From positions 1,302,001-1,366,000 of the forward strand of contig NZ_CP108006.1 of the NCBI RefSeq assembly GCF_036127095.1: a stretch of DNA of 64,000 bases, read 5' to 3'. Numbering within the stretch: position 1 is the stretch's first letter; each line of letters starts with the position of its first letter. A program made the translations under genes and the position numbers. The notes under the pieces were generated by a model, which made no database searches, was not told the DNA's origin, and was given only the letters and a program-made list of their open reading frames with translations. Of the stretch, positions 14,724 through 22,894 are shown in pieces. The DNA is from Streptomyces sp. NBC_00335 (GTDB taxonomy: Bacteria; Actinomycetota; Actinomycetes; Streptomycetales; Streptomycetaceae).

Positions 14724-15383
14724 TCAGCTCACGCTCACCACCGTGGCCACGGTGATCACGGCCATCGCCATCTGCATGTCACGGATCGCGGCGCGGATGC
14801 TCTCCGCCGCCCACTGCCCGTCGGCTATCGCCGCCGTGCGTGCGGTGATCTCCTTCCGCGGGGCTCCCGGGAAGGCCAGAGCGTGCAGGCCGGCGGCGTG
14901 GATGACCGTGATGAGGCTCGCGGTGCGCTCGTCCGGTTCCGCGCCCTTGGAGACCGCGGAGGCGAGCCGCTCGCGCAGTTCGCGCTCGATCGTGCCGTCG
15001 GCCTCCGGGTAGCGGCGCACCGGGAACACCCCCAGCGCCTTGCGCCGCTCCTCCACGACCACCCCGCGCCCGCTCAGCCGCTCCACGGCCGCGCCGACGG
15101 CCTTGGCCTGGTCCTTCGTCAGCCACTCGCCGACCCGGCGCTTGCTCCGGCCGCGCATCCAGGTCCGTATCGCCTCGATCCGGCCGTCGAGCAGTTCCTC
15201 CCCCGTGGGCGGGGAGTCCACCAGCTCCAGGTACTTGCCCGAGACCCGCACCCGCTCCGCGAGCACCAGTTCGAGCAGGAGGGCGCCCGCCACGGCCCAG
15301 CCCACCGACTGCCGCTGCTTGACCGACCCGGACTCGTCGTCCAGCGACAGCAGCATGATCTCCTCAGCCAGTGTGATCCGCAT
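14724..15383 (-). CDS. GPP34 (GOLPH3/VPS74)-family phosphoprotein
   Basis: The 219-residue protein begins MRITLAEEIMLLSLDDESG, the signature start of bacterial GPP34-domain proteins. These are homologues of the eukaryotic phosphoinositide-binding Golgi protein GOLPH3. It continues with the helical WAVAGALLLELVLAERV and DEWLTKDQAK-like regions of the domain. Streptomycetes have many paralogues whose function is not settled; membrane-lipid binding is inferred from the eukaryotic family. The ATG at 15383 has a G-rich ribosome binding site. An in-frame ATG at 15479 would add a Gly-Ser-Thr-repeat arm encoded by the tandem repeats upstream. Confidence 0.88.
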   Translation of the reverse strand: MRITLAEEIMLLSLDDESGSVKQRQSVGWAVAGALLLELVLAERVRVSGKYLELVDSPPTGEELLDGRIEAIRTWMRGRSKRRVGEWLTKDQAKAVGAAVERLSGRGVVVEERRKALGVFPVRRYPEADGTIERELRERLASAVSKGAEPDERTASLITVIHAAGLHALAFPGAPRKEITARTAAIADGQWAAESIRAAIRDMQMAMAVITVATVVSVS

Positions 15384-15400
15384 CCCGGCACCCCCCGCAC

Positions 15401-15454
15401 CCGTAGAACCCGTAGAACCCGTAGAACCAGCAGAACCTGCAGAACCCGTGGAAC
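15401..15454. repeat. Six tandem 9-bp repeats upstream of the GPP34 gene
   Basis: Three exact CCGTAGAAC units (15401-15427) are followed by three variants (CAGCAGAAC, CTGCAGAAC, CCGTGGAAC). They lie just before the GPP34 start. Read on the minus strand they would encode a Gly-Ser-Thr/Ala repeat if translation began at ATG 15479. Confidence 0.85.
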
Positions 15455-15490
15455 CTGTTTCCCCATCAGACGTCCACATCCGACGGGAAG

Positions 15491-15544
15491 TTCCCAGGTC
15501 CGAGTTCCAAGATCCGAGTTCCCAGGTCCGAGTTCCCAGGTCCG
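15491..15544. repeat. Four tandem 14-bp repeats
   Basis: TTCCCAGGTCCGAG occurs exactly at 15491 and 15519, with a variant at 15505 and a partial copy at 15533. The array ends 3 bp before the stop codon of the MFS gene at 15547. It is a second, different tandem array in the same 163-bp gap. Confidence 0.85.
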
Positions 15545-15546
15545 CC

Positions 15547-17640
15547 CTACGGCCGCCCCGCCATCGCACGCGGGGCGAAGTTCCCGTCGCCCAGGTCCTC
15601 CGCCAGCAGCCGCTTCGCGATCGCGTCCGCCGCGGCCCGCAGCTCCGCGCTGCGCGGGCGCCCCCGGTCCTTCTCCAGCTGGTCACCGAGCCACTTGGCC
15701 CACGCGTCCGAGATGACGCCCGCTTCCCGATCCCCCGCCGGGGTCTGCGTGTAGAAGCCGTTCTGCCGCTCCATGTAGCCCTCGTCCACCATCCGTTCGA
15801 AGACCGGCAGCAACACCTCCGGGGGCAGGTGCCGGCGCGAGGCGATGAGCCCCAGGCTCGCGTAGCCGACGGTGCGGGTCATCAGGTCCACCTGCATCAC
15901 CGCCCACGCCCCCGCCATGTCCAGCCGGGTGTCCGAGGAGTTCACGATCCCGCGGGCCGTCTCCGGCCCCATGCTGCGCACCAGCTTGCCGACCGCCAGT
16001 TCCAGCAGCTTCGCCGAGTCCCCGGAGGCCGTGGCGGGCGAGCCGAAGCCGTCGCCCATGTCCGTGGAACCGGCCCGCGCGCTGTCGCGCAGCTTGACCT
16101 GCTTGAGGAACAGCGCGACGACGAATCCGACCACCGCCACCGGCACGGTCCACAGGAACACCGTGTGCAGCGTGTCCGCGTACGCGTTGATGACCGGCCC
16201 GGCCGCCGCCGGATCGAGCCCGTGCACGCCCTGCGGGCTCTGCGCCGCCGCGGCCAGCTGCCGGGGGTCCTGTCCGGTGGCGCGCGCGGCCTCCTCGACC
16301 GCCTTCGCCAGCGCGGGCTTCAGGGTGTTGGCGTAGATCGTGCCGAAGACGGCGGTCCCGAAGGCGCTGCCGAGGGTACGGAAGAAGGTGACGCCCGAGG
16401 TCGCGGTGCCGAGGTCGGCGTAGTCCACGGTGTTCTGCACGGCGATGGTCAGCACCTGCATGCACAGGCCGATCCCGGTACCGAGGACGAACATGTACAG
16501 GGATTCCAGCCAGGCGCCGGACTGCGGCCCCATCCGCGACAGCAGGTAGAGCCCGAGGCCCATCACGGCGCAGCCGACGATCGGGAAGATCCGGTAGTGC
16601 CCGGTCTTGCTGGTGACGTTGCCGCTGAACACCGACGCGATCAGCAGGCCGATGACCAGCGGCAGCGTCCGTACGCCCGAGACGGTGGCCGAATCCCCGT
16701 CCACGTACTGCAGGTACGTCGGCAGGAAGGTCATCGCGCCGAGCATCGCGAAGCCGACGACGAAGCTGAGGACGGAACAGACCGAGAAGACGGGGTTGCG
16801 GAAGAGCCGCATCGGCAGCATCGGCTGCGCGGCACGCGTCTCCACCAGGCAGAACAGTGCCAGCGCCACGGCGCCGCCCACGAAGAGCCCGACGATGAGC
16901 GGCGAGCTCCAGGCGTACTCGTTCCCGCCCAGGCTCGTGGCCAGGATCAGCGCGCTCGCGCCGATCGCGACCATCGCGATGCCCAGGTAGTCGATGACCG
17001 GCTTGCCGACGGCGCGCACGGAGGGGATGGTCTTCGCGGCGGCCACCACGACCAGGATGGCGATCGGCACGTTGACGTAGAACGCCCAGCGCCAGGTCAG
17101 GTGGTCGGTGAAGAGTCCGCCGAGCAGCGGCCCGATCACCGTCGCGACGCCGAAGACGGCGCCGATCGCGCCCTGGTACTTCCCGCGTTCGCGCAGCGGG
17201 ACCACGTCTGCGATGAGGGCCATCGCGGTGACCATCAGCCCGCCGGCGCCGATGCCCTGGATGCCCCGCCACACGATGAGCAGGGTCATGTTGCTCGCGA
17301 GGCCGCACAGGAACGAACCGGTGATGAAGACGATGGCGGAGACCTGAAAGATCAGTTTCCGGCCGAAGAGGTCGCCGAACTTGCCGACGAGCACGGTCGC
17401 GACCGTCTCGGTGAGCAGGTACGCGGTCACGACCCAGGACATGTGGTCGCCGCCGCCGAGGTCCGCCACGATCGTGGGCAGTGCGGTGCCGACGATCGTC
17501 TGGTCCAGGGCCGCCAGCAGCACGCCGAGCATGATCGTGCCGAACACGATGTTGCGCGATCGCCGGTCGAGCACGGGTGGTGCCGCGGCGGACAGGGCGG
17601 GGGCTGCACCTTCGGCTGTGGTCACACTTCGCACTCTCAC
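15547..17640 (-). CDS. MFS exporter (DHA2) with C-terminal winged-helix-like domain
   Basis: The protein is about 697 residues. Residues 25-520 form a 14-helix DHA2 exporter (AALDQTIVGTALPTI motif D1, GKFGDLFGRK motif A, ATVIGPLLGGLF motif C). After the last membrane helix (FVVALFLKQVKLRD) comes a soluble tail of about 175 residues. Its end reads LPPEVLLPVFERMVDEGYMERQ then NGFYTQTPAGDREA, which looks like the recognition helix and wing of a MarR-type winged helix. The GTG at 17640 is preferred for its GGGGGCGCT upstream; an ATG at 17661 lacks a binding site. The substrate is unknown. A membrane exporter carrying a DNA-binding-like tail is the unusual feature. Confidence 0.88.
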   Translation of the reverse strand: MRVRSVTTAEGAAPALSAAAPPVLDRRSRNIVFGTIMLGVLLAALDQTIVGTALPTIVADLGGGDHMSWVVTAYLLTETVATVLVGKFGDLFGRKLIFQVSAIVFITGSFLCGLASNMTLLIVWRGIQGIGAGGLMVTAMALIADVVPLRERGKYQGAIGAVFGVATVIGPLLGGLFTDHLTWRWAFYVNVPIAILVVVAAAKTIPSVRAVGKPVIDYLGIAMVAIGASALILATSLGGNEYAWSSPLIVGLFVGGAVALALFCLVETRAAQPMLPMRLFRNPVFSVCSVLSFVVGFAMLGAMTFLPTYLQYVDGDSATVSGVRTLPLVIGLLIASVFSGNVTSKTGHYRIFPIVGCAVMGLGLYLLSRMGPQSGAWLESLYMFVLGTGIGLCMQVLTIAVQNTVDYADLGTATSGVTFFRTLGSAFGTAVFGTIYANTLKPALAKAVEEAARATGQDPRQLAAAAQSPQGVHGLDPAAAGPVINAYADTLHTVFLWTVPVAVVGFVVALFLKQVKLRDSARAGSTDMGDGFGSPATASGDSAKLLELAVGKLVRSMGPETARGIVNSSDTRLDMAGAWAVMQVDLMTRTVGYASLGLIASRRHLPPEVLLPVFERMVDEGYMERQNGFYTQTPAGDREAGVISDAWAKWLGDQLEKDRGRPRSAELRAAADAIAKRLLAEDLGDGNFAPRAMAGRP

Positions 17641-17741
17641 AGCGCCCCCGCCCGGCCGCATGCGGCGTTAGCCCATCCGGTCAGGGGCGCGGGCGCCCTC
17701 ACCGCAGGTGGACGGGGTACGGGGCGCGGGCGAGCGGGGTG

Positions 17742-19091
17742 TCAGCGCAGGTAGCCCAGCCCCGGATGCTCCGCCGCGTACCCGGTCACCAGCCGCCGGG
17801 CCACCCCGACGGAGTCCACCAGCGGATGCAGCGCGAAGGCCTTGACCGCGTCAGCCCGCGATCCGCTCGCCGCCGCGGCGAGGACCTCCCGCTCGGCGGC
17901 CTTGACCGAGGTCACCAGGCCCACCGCGTGCAGCGGCAGCGGATCGACGGCGACCGGGTGGGCCCCGTTGGCGTCCACGAGGCAGGGCACCTCGATGACG
18001 GCCTCGGCGTCGAGCACCGACAGGGTCCCGCGATTGCGGACGTTCAGGATCAGGGTGGCGCGCTCGTCCCGGGCGATGGCGCGCATCAGGGCGAGGGCCA
18101 CCTTCTCGTACCCGCCGGACTCCAGGTCGCTCTCCTCGCGCTCGCCGACGCCCGCGACCTCGCGGTTCTCGGCCATGTACGTCGCCTCGCGCTCGGCCCG
18201 GGTCCGGTCCCAGGCGGCCAGCGCCGCCCCGGGCGCCTGATCCGGCCGCCCGGCCTCGGCGTAGAAGCCCCGCTGCTGGTCGCGCAGGAACGCCCCGCGC
18301 GTCTGCTCGGCCTCCTGGTAGGCCCGTACCGTGTCGCGGTTGAAGTAGTAGTAGTGCAGGTATTCGTTGGGGATCGCGCCGAGGGAGCGCAGCCACTCGG
18401 CCCCGAACAGCCTGCCCTCCTCGAAGGATTCCAGCGCCTGCGCGTCGGCCAGCAGCCGCGGCAGTTCGTCGCGCCCGCCGATCCGCAGCCCGCGCACCCA
18501 GCCCAGGTGGTTGAGGCCGACGTAGTCGATCCAGGCGTCCTCGGGCCGGGCGCCGAGCAGCCGGGCGATCCGCCGTCCGAGCCCGACCGGCGAATCGCAG
18601 ATGCCGATGACCCGGTCACCTAGCTCCTCGGCCATGGCCTCCGTGACCACCCCGGCCGGGTTGGTGAAGTTGATGACCCACGCCCCGGGGGCGTGACGGG
18701 CCACCCTGCGCGCGATCTCACGGGCCACCGGCACGGTCCGCAGGCCGTACGCGATCCCGCCCGCGCCCACCGTCTCCTGGCCCAGCACTCCCTCGGCCAG
18801 GGCGATCCGCTCGTCGGCGGCCCGCCCTTCGAGCCCTCCGACGCGAATGGCCGAAAACACGAAGTCGGCGCCGCGCAGGGCCTCGTCGAGATCGGTGGTG
18901 GCCGTGACGGCGGGGGCGTCCGCGATCCCGGCGGCCTGGTCCGCGAGCACTCGTGCCATGGCGCGGAGCCGGCCGGAGTCCTCGTCGTACAGGGTCACGT
19001 GTGACACCCTGCCCTCGGCGTGATCGCCGAGCAGGGCTCCGTAGACGAGCGGTACCCGGAATCCGCCCCCGCCGAGGATCGTCAGCCGCAC
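17742..19091 (-). CDS. GH4-family 6-phospho-beta-glucosidase
   Basis: The 449-residue glycoside hydrolase family 4 enzyme has the N-terminal NAD-binding motif LTILGGGGFRVPLVYGAL and AIRVGGLEGRAADER. It also has NFTNPAGVVTEA, an ICDSPVGLG motif and YVGLNHLGWV near the metal site. In the usual C-x-H metal-ligand pair the Cys is in GICDSP and the His in GLNHLGW. GH4 enzymes use NAD+ and a divalent metal to cleave 6-phospho-glycosides by a redox-elimination route. The GTG at 19091 has AAGG 5 nt upstream. No phosphotransferase sugar transporter is next to it, so the substrate supply is unclear. Confidence 0.92.
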   Translation of the reverse strand: MRLTILGGGGFRVPLVYGALLGDHAEGRVSHVTLYDEDSGRLRAMARVLADQAAGIADAPAVTATTDLDEALRGADFVFSAIRVGGLEGRAADERIALAEGVLGQETVGAGGIAYGLRTVPVAREIARRVARHAPGAWVINFTNPAGVVTEAMAEELGDRVIGICDSPVGLGRRIARLLGARPEDAWIDYVGLNHLGWVRGLRIGGRDELPRLLADAQALESFEEGRLFGAEWLRSLGAIPNEYLHYYYFNRDTVRAYQEAEQTRGAFLRDQQRGFYAEAGRPDQAPGAALAAWDRTRAEREATYMAENREVAGVGEREESDLESGGYEKVALALMRAIARDERATLILNVRNRGTLSVLDAEAVIEVPCLVDANGAHPVAVDPLPLHAVGLVTSVKAAEREVLAAAASGSRADAVKAFALHPLVDSVGVARRLVTGYAAEHPGLGYLR

Positions 19092-19155
19092 GCCCTTACC
19101 GCCTTTCGCAGTGCTCCGGTGCCAGGGTCTCGTGGCACCAGTCTCCCCCGCCGGA

Positions 19156-20145
19156 TCAGTCCACCGGCGACGGCACGGCCCTGAGCCGCGGCAGTCGGTG
19201 CGGCTGCGCGCCCGGACCGCCCGGCAGCGGACCCGTCGGCCGGCCCTGCGGCGCCGAGAGGACCAGGGTCATCCGGGTCAGCCCCATGCCGTCGAGCATC
19301 GGGCCGGATTCCGCCACCATCCGGCAGCGCACCAGGCCCCAGCCCGGGTCCGGGTGGCGCACGGTGCGCACGGCGCCGTCCTGTTCGGCGGCCTCGGCCC
19401 CGTGGGTCGTCAGCCAGTGCGGCACTCCGTACCGGTAGGCGGCCTCCATGAACGGGTCACGGGCCACCTCCTGGCGGATGCTGCGCAGCCCCTCGTCGTC
19501 GGGGGCGGCGGCCAGCGCGGTCGCGAACCGGGCCAGCAGCGGTACGCACCAGGCCGGTTCGTGGTCCTCCAGCACGGCCGCGGCGTCCGGGTGGAACAGC
19601 ACGAAGCGCAGGAAGTTGTCGTCCGGCAGGGCGGTCGGATGCGGGCGCACCGACTGGAAGAGGCGGTCGAACGCCGAGTTGGTCAGGGCCACGTCCCAGC
19701 GGTGGTCCACGAGGAAGCTCGGGTAGGGCACGGCCTCCATGAGGGCCGCGTAGTCACACAGGTAGTCGCGCTGCGCCGGATCGTCGGGCAGCCGGCTGTC
19801 CTCGGCCGCGCGCCAGGTGGGCGGCGGGTCGCGGTCGACCATGATCCGGAAGAGCCAGAAGCACTGCCGTTCGCTCATTTCCAGGGCCTCGGCCAGGGCG
19901 AGCAGCTTGCGGTCCGTCCACTCCTTGACCAGGCCGCGCTCCCAGTTCCCGTACGCGCGCACGCTGATGCGCAAACGCGCCGCCAGGTCTTCCTGGCTCA
20001 GCCCCAGTTCCTCCCGGCGCTGGCGCAAAATCTCCTTGCGTCGCTCCGACCGCACGGCGCCGCGTGCGGACTCCTCGCCCGCGAGGCGCTCCCCACCGAT
20101 GTGGGCGAGCCCTTCGGACGGGCCCACCGCTGCGAGATGTGGCAC
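19156..20145 (-). CDS. XRE-family regulator with MmyB-like ligand domain
   Basis: The 329-residue regulator has an N-terminal helix-turn-helix at about residues 38-95 (EILRQRREELGLSQEDLAARLRISVRAYGNWERG). A PAS-like MmyB ligand-binding domain follows from about residue 125 (YPSFLVDHRWDVALTNSAFDRLF, VLFHPDAA). MmyB-type proteins are thought to bind small or fatty-acid-like ligands. The GTG start at 20145 has a GGGGGAG site 6 nt away. The gene is divergent from a three-gene HTH/ImmA/membrane cassette across a 225-bp region with repeated TGTGGCA words, one of which overlaps its own start codon. It may therefore control itself and the cassette. Confidence 0.88.
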   Translation of the reverse strand: MPHLAAVGPSEGLAHIGGERLAGEESARGAVRSERRKEILRQRREELGLSQEDLAARLRISVRAYGNWERGLVKEWTDRKLLALAEALEMSERQCFWLFRIMVDRDPPPTWRAAEDSRLPDDPAQRDYLCDYAALMEAVPYPSFLVDHRWDVALTNSAFDRLFQSVRPHPTALPDDNFLRFVLFHPDAAAVLEDHEPAWCVPLLARFATALAAAPDDEGLRSIRQEVARDPFMEAAYRYGVPHWLTTHGAEAAEQDGAVRTVRHPDPGWGLVRCRMVAESGPMLDGMGLTRMTLVLSAPQGRPTGPLPGGPGAQPHRLPRLRAVPSPVD

Positions 20146-20281
20146 CGAGAGCTCCCCCCATCTTTATTACGGTCTGGATCTTCATTTCCGTGTGGCGATC
20201 CTGCTACCGACTTCATTCGAGTGTCAACTATTGTGGCAATTCCAGCCTCTGGGCAGCTCGATCCCGCCACAGATGTGGCAC
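20136..20281. promoter_or_regulatory. Divergent promoter with repeated TGTGGC(A) words
   Basis: AGATGTGGCAC occurs identically at 20136-20146 and 20271-20281. Further TGTGGC copies lie at 20191 and 20232. The copy at 20266-20279 is a palindrome (GCCACA-GA-TGTGGC). The stretch 20160-20245 is markedly A/T-rich for this genome. The pattern suggests binding sites for one or both flanking HTH regulators; which one is unknown. Confidence 0.5.
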
Positions 20282-20370
20282 GTTCTAGCCGTACAGACAG
20301 AGACCGGATAGATTCCTGGAGCCGACCACGTGCCCGTACCCCGACCTCGCGCGATCTAGGAGAACCACTG

Positions 20371-21039
20371 GTGACAGACGGCTTCCCGGCTCCCGTCGCG
20401 GTGGCCAACACGCTCCTGGCAGCCACCGTCACGCGGGTCGCAGAACTCGCGGGCAAGCTGGGCCGCGACCTGAACCAGGTCTTCGACCTGCGCCGCCTCT
20501 CCGAGGCCTCGGGCGTACCCGCCGACGTGGTGCGGAGCCTGCTGGACGGCCGGCCCGCCGGTGAGCCCGATCTCCAGACCCGGTTCCTCCAGCGCCTCGA
20601 CCTCCTTCGGCGCACCCGCGTCAAGCCCAACGGCCGCCGCTACACGCAGCAGGAGATCGCCGACGGCGCCGCCATGTCGCGCCAGCAGGCCGGGGCCCTG
20701 ATCAACGGCGACAGACGGCCGACCATGGAACACTGTGACGCGATCCAGCGCTTCTTCGGGGTGCATGCCGGATTCCTCACCGCCCACGACGCAGACGCGC
20801 TCACGGACGCCCTCCAGCGCACCGAGCAACAGCTGCTCCAGGACTTCGCGGGCCGTGCGCGGGAAACCGCATCCGCCCCGGCCGCTTCGGCGGGCGATCC
20901 GCTGGCAAGACTTCTCCAGAACCACGGCGTACGGGGCATCGCCTGGCGCGCCGCCCAACTGCCCAGCGACAAGCACCGGGACAAGGTGACCGAATGGCTG
21001 GACATGCTTCTCGAAAGCGTCAAACCGAACGAATCCTGA
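20371..21039 (+). CDS. XRE-family helix-turn-helix regulator of an ImmA/IrrE cassette
   Basis: The 222-residue protein has an unusually placed HTH at about residues 90-135 (YTQQEIADGAAMSRQQAGALINGDRRPTMEHCDAIQRFFGVHAGFL). An N-terminal helical region and a short helical C-terminus flank it. The GTG at 20371 has AGGAG 8 nt upstream; longer open frames upstream are not real. It is followed after 64 bp by an ImmA/IrrE-like gene and a coupled membrane-protein gene. In classical pairs an ImmA-type protease cleaves or inactivates its partner repressor; a similar relation is inferred here. Confidence 0.85.
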   Translation: MTDGFPAPVAVANTLLAATVTRVAELAGKLGRDLNQVFDLRRLSEASGVPADVVRSLLDGRPAGEPDLQTRFLQRLDLLRRTRVKPNGRRYTQQEIADGAAMSRQQAGALINGDRRPTMEHCDAIQRFFGVHAGFLTAHDADALTDALQRTEQQLLQDFAGRARETASAPAASAGDPLARLLQNHGVRGIAWRAAQLPSDKHRDKVTEWLDMLLESVKPNES

Positions 21040-21103
21040 CCCAGTCGAAAGTCTGGGTCTGATCCTTGAGTCCTGATCCGGATCCGCGCCGACGGGGAGA
21101 ACG

Positions 21104-21661
21104 GTGAGCATAGGCAGAGAGCAGCGGCGGTTGTGCGGGGAGCTGGTGGCAGGCATCAGCCTGACCGCGCCCGTGGAGCCCGTGGACCTCTACGCCGCCC
21201 TCTGCGAGGGCATGAGCAAGCACCGCGGCCGCCGGGTGGAGTTCCGGATGGCCTCGTTCCCGCCGGGGACGGCCAGCGGCCTGTGGCTCGACATGGCGGA
21301 CCGCGATCTGGTGGTCATCGAGGAACGCACCGCGCCCGACCACCAACTGGTGATCCTCGGGCATGAGTTGTGGCACATGAAGGCCGGCCACTGCAGTCAC
21401 CACGTCGACGGCGCCGCCGTCGCCGCGCGGCTGCTTTCGGACGAGGCCGACATCGGCGAGACCGTGCGCCGCGTGGCCGCGCGCACCCGCGCCGACGTCC
21501 GGGAGGAGAGCGAAGCGGAAACCTTCGGTCTGCTGCTGGGCAGCAGGTGCAGGAACTGGCTCGCCGGGTCGGCGAGCCACCGCGCACCGGCACAGCGAGA
21601 TCAACTGGCGGGCCGCATCGAGGCGTCGCTCGGATACCGGGGGCACAGGAACGACCGTTGA
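21104..21661 (+). CDS. ImmA/IrrE-like zinc metalloprotein
   Basis: This 185-residue protein carries HELWHMKAGH at residues 87-96, the HExxH zinc motif of the ImmA/IrrE (COG2856-like) family. A downstream acidic stretch (DVREESEAETFG) could supply the third ligand. Streptomyces homologues are often labelled toxin components, but the known family activity is cleavage of a partner regulator. The GTG at 21104 has GGGGAGA 4-5 nt upstream. Its stop overlaps the TTG start of the membrane-protein gene (TTGA), showing tight coupling. The N-terminal 80 residues resemble the conserved head of this actinobacterial subgroup (LCGELVAGI, PVDLYAALCEGM, RGRRVEFR). Confidence 0.85.
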   Translation: MSIGREQRRLCGELVAGISLTAPVEPVDLYAALCEGMSKHRGRRVEFRMASFPPGTASGLWLDMADRDLVVIEERTAPDHQLVILGHELWHMKAGHCSHHVDGAAVAARLLSDEADIGETVRRVAARTRADVREESEAETFGLLLGSRCRNWLAGSASHRAPAQRDQLAGRIEASLGYRGHRNDR

Positions 21662-22842
21662 ACGGCAAGGACTACTACATACCGGCCGCGGCCCTGGCGA
21701 TCGCACTCGCCTTCAAGCTCCCGGCCCTACGGCACAACTGGCGTGACCCGCTGCTGCGATCGGTCTGCGCCCTGCTCACCCTGGCCGGTGCGGTCTTCAC
21801 CTTCGCCGCCCCGCCCACCATCTCCGCGGTCAACCGCTGGACCGGCATCACCAACTTCTCGGCCCCCTTCGTCTATTGCCTCATGAGCGCCTTCAGCGCG
21901 TCCTGCCTGGTCCTGATCATCAACTGGCGCGGCGGACCGCCCGAGCAGACCCGGCGCATCTCACGCCGGTGGATCCTGGGCTACGGCACGGTCACCGCGA
22001 CCCTGATGACGCTCTTCCTCCTCGGTGACGCACCGGTCGAGCGCCTGCGCGACTTCGACACGTTCTACGCCAACACCCCGTACTTGGGGCCGATGATCGG
22101 CCTCTACCTGCTCGCGCACAACGTGGCCGCCTTCGTGATGGTCGCCATGTGCTGGCGCTGGTCCCTGCAGGTGCGCGGGTGGCTCCGGACCGGCCTGATG
22201 ATCATCGTGGTCGGCTACGTCCTGAACCTCAGCTACGACGCCGCCAAGCTGAGCGCCGTCATCGGCCGCTGGGTGGGGATGGGCCCCGAGCTCGACGACC
22301 TGAGCACCTACGTGGCCCCGCCGCTGGCCGCCCTCGGCGCGCTCGTCAGCGCGGTCGGCTTCGTCCTGCCGCTGCTCTGCCAGCGCCTCTCGGACAGCTG
22401 GCAGCACTGGTCCACGTACCGGCGGCTCGGCCCGCTGTGGCACGAGGTCCGGATCTCCGCGCCCGAAACCCCCGTCGGCGTCCAGATGTCCTGGTGGGCC
22501 GCCGCCGACATCCGCGTCATCCAGCGCGAGTCCGACATCCACGACGGCTTCCTGCACCTCGGACCGTACTTCGACCGCGACTACCGGGACACGGCCCTGT
22601 CCCGGGCCCTCGCCGCCGGCGCCGACGAGGAGACCGCGCGGGCCGTCGCCGACGCGGCCATGGTCGCCGCCGCCGTGCGCGCCCGCGCGGCCGACCCCGA
22701 GGGACGGGTCATCGGGGCCAGCGAGGACGGGGCTCCGCCGGCCACCGACGGTCCGCGCGACCTCGTACGGATCTCGCACGCCCTGCGGAACTCGCCGGTG
22801 GTGGCCGAATGCCGCCGGCAGGCGGCGCTGTCGGGGCGCTGA
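21658..22842 (+). CDS. Multi-pass membrane protein of the MAB_1171c/DUF6545 type
   Basis: The 394-residue protein has about seven hydrophobic segments within residues 5-240. A soluble C-terminal region follows, rich in WHEVR, RESDIHDGFLHLGPYF and paired Ala-rich helices. This matches the MAB_1171c-like putative transporter family with a C-terminal domain of unknown function. The TTG start (21658) overlaps the ImmA-like gene's stop and has AGGA 7 nt upstream. The charged cytosolic tail could receive or send a signal to the upstream regulator and protease. No transport activity can be assigned from sequence. Confidence 0.82.
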   Translation: MNGKDYYIPAAALAIALAFKLPALRHNWRDPLLRSVCALLTLAGAVFTFAAPPTISAVNRWTGITNFSAPFVYCLMSAFSASCLVLIINWRGGPPEQTRRISRRWILGYGTVTATLMTLFLLGDAPVERLRDFDTFYANTPYLGPMIGLYLLAHNVAAFVMVAMCWRWSLQVRGWLRTGLMIIVVGYVLNLSYDAAKLSAVIGRWVGMGPELDDLSTYVAPPLAALGALVSAVGFVLPLLCQRLSDSWQHWSTYRRLGPLWHEVRISAPETPVGVQMSWWAAADIRVIQRESDIHDGFLHLGPYFDRDYRDTALSRALAAGADEETARAVADAAMVAAAVRARAADPEGRVIGASEDGAPPATDGPRDLVRISHALRNSPVVAECRRQAALSGR

Positions 22843-22894
22843 GCCCGCGGGGCCCCGCGCCCCGGCACGAGGCCCGGTACGAGGCCCGGTACGC

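Noticed and set aside
15384..15479. An N-terminal extension of the GPP34 protein through the 9-bp repeats
   Set aside because: ATG 15479 has no ribosome binding site, while ATG 15383 does and gives the family's normal start. It is kept only as an alternative.
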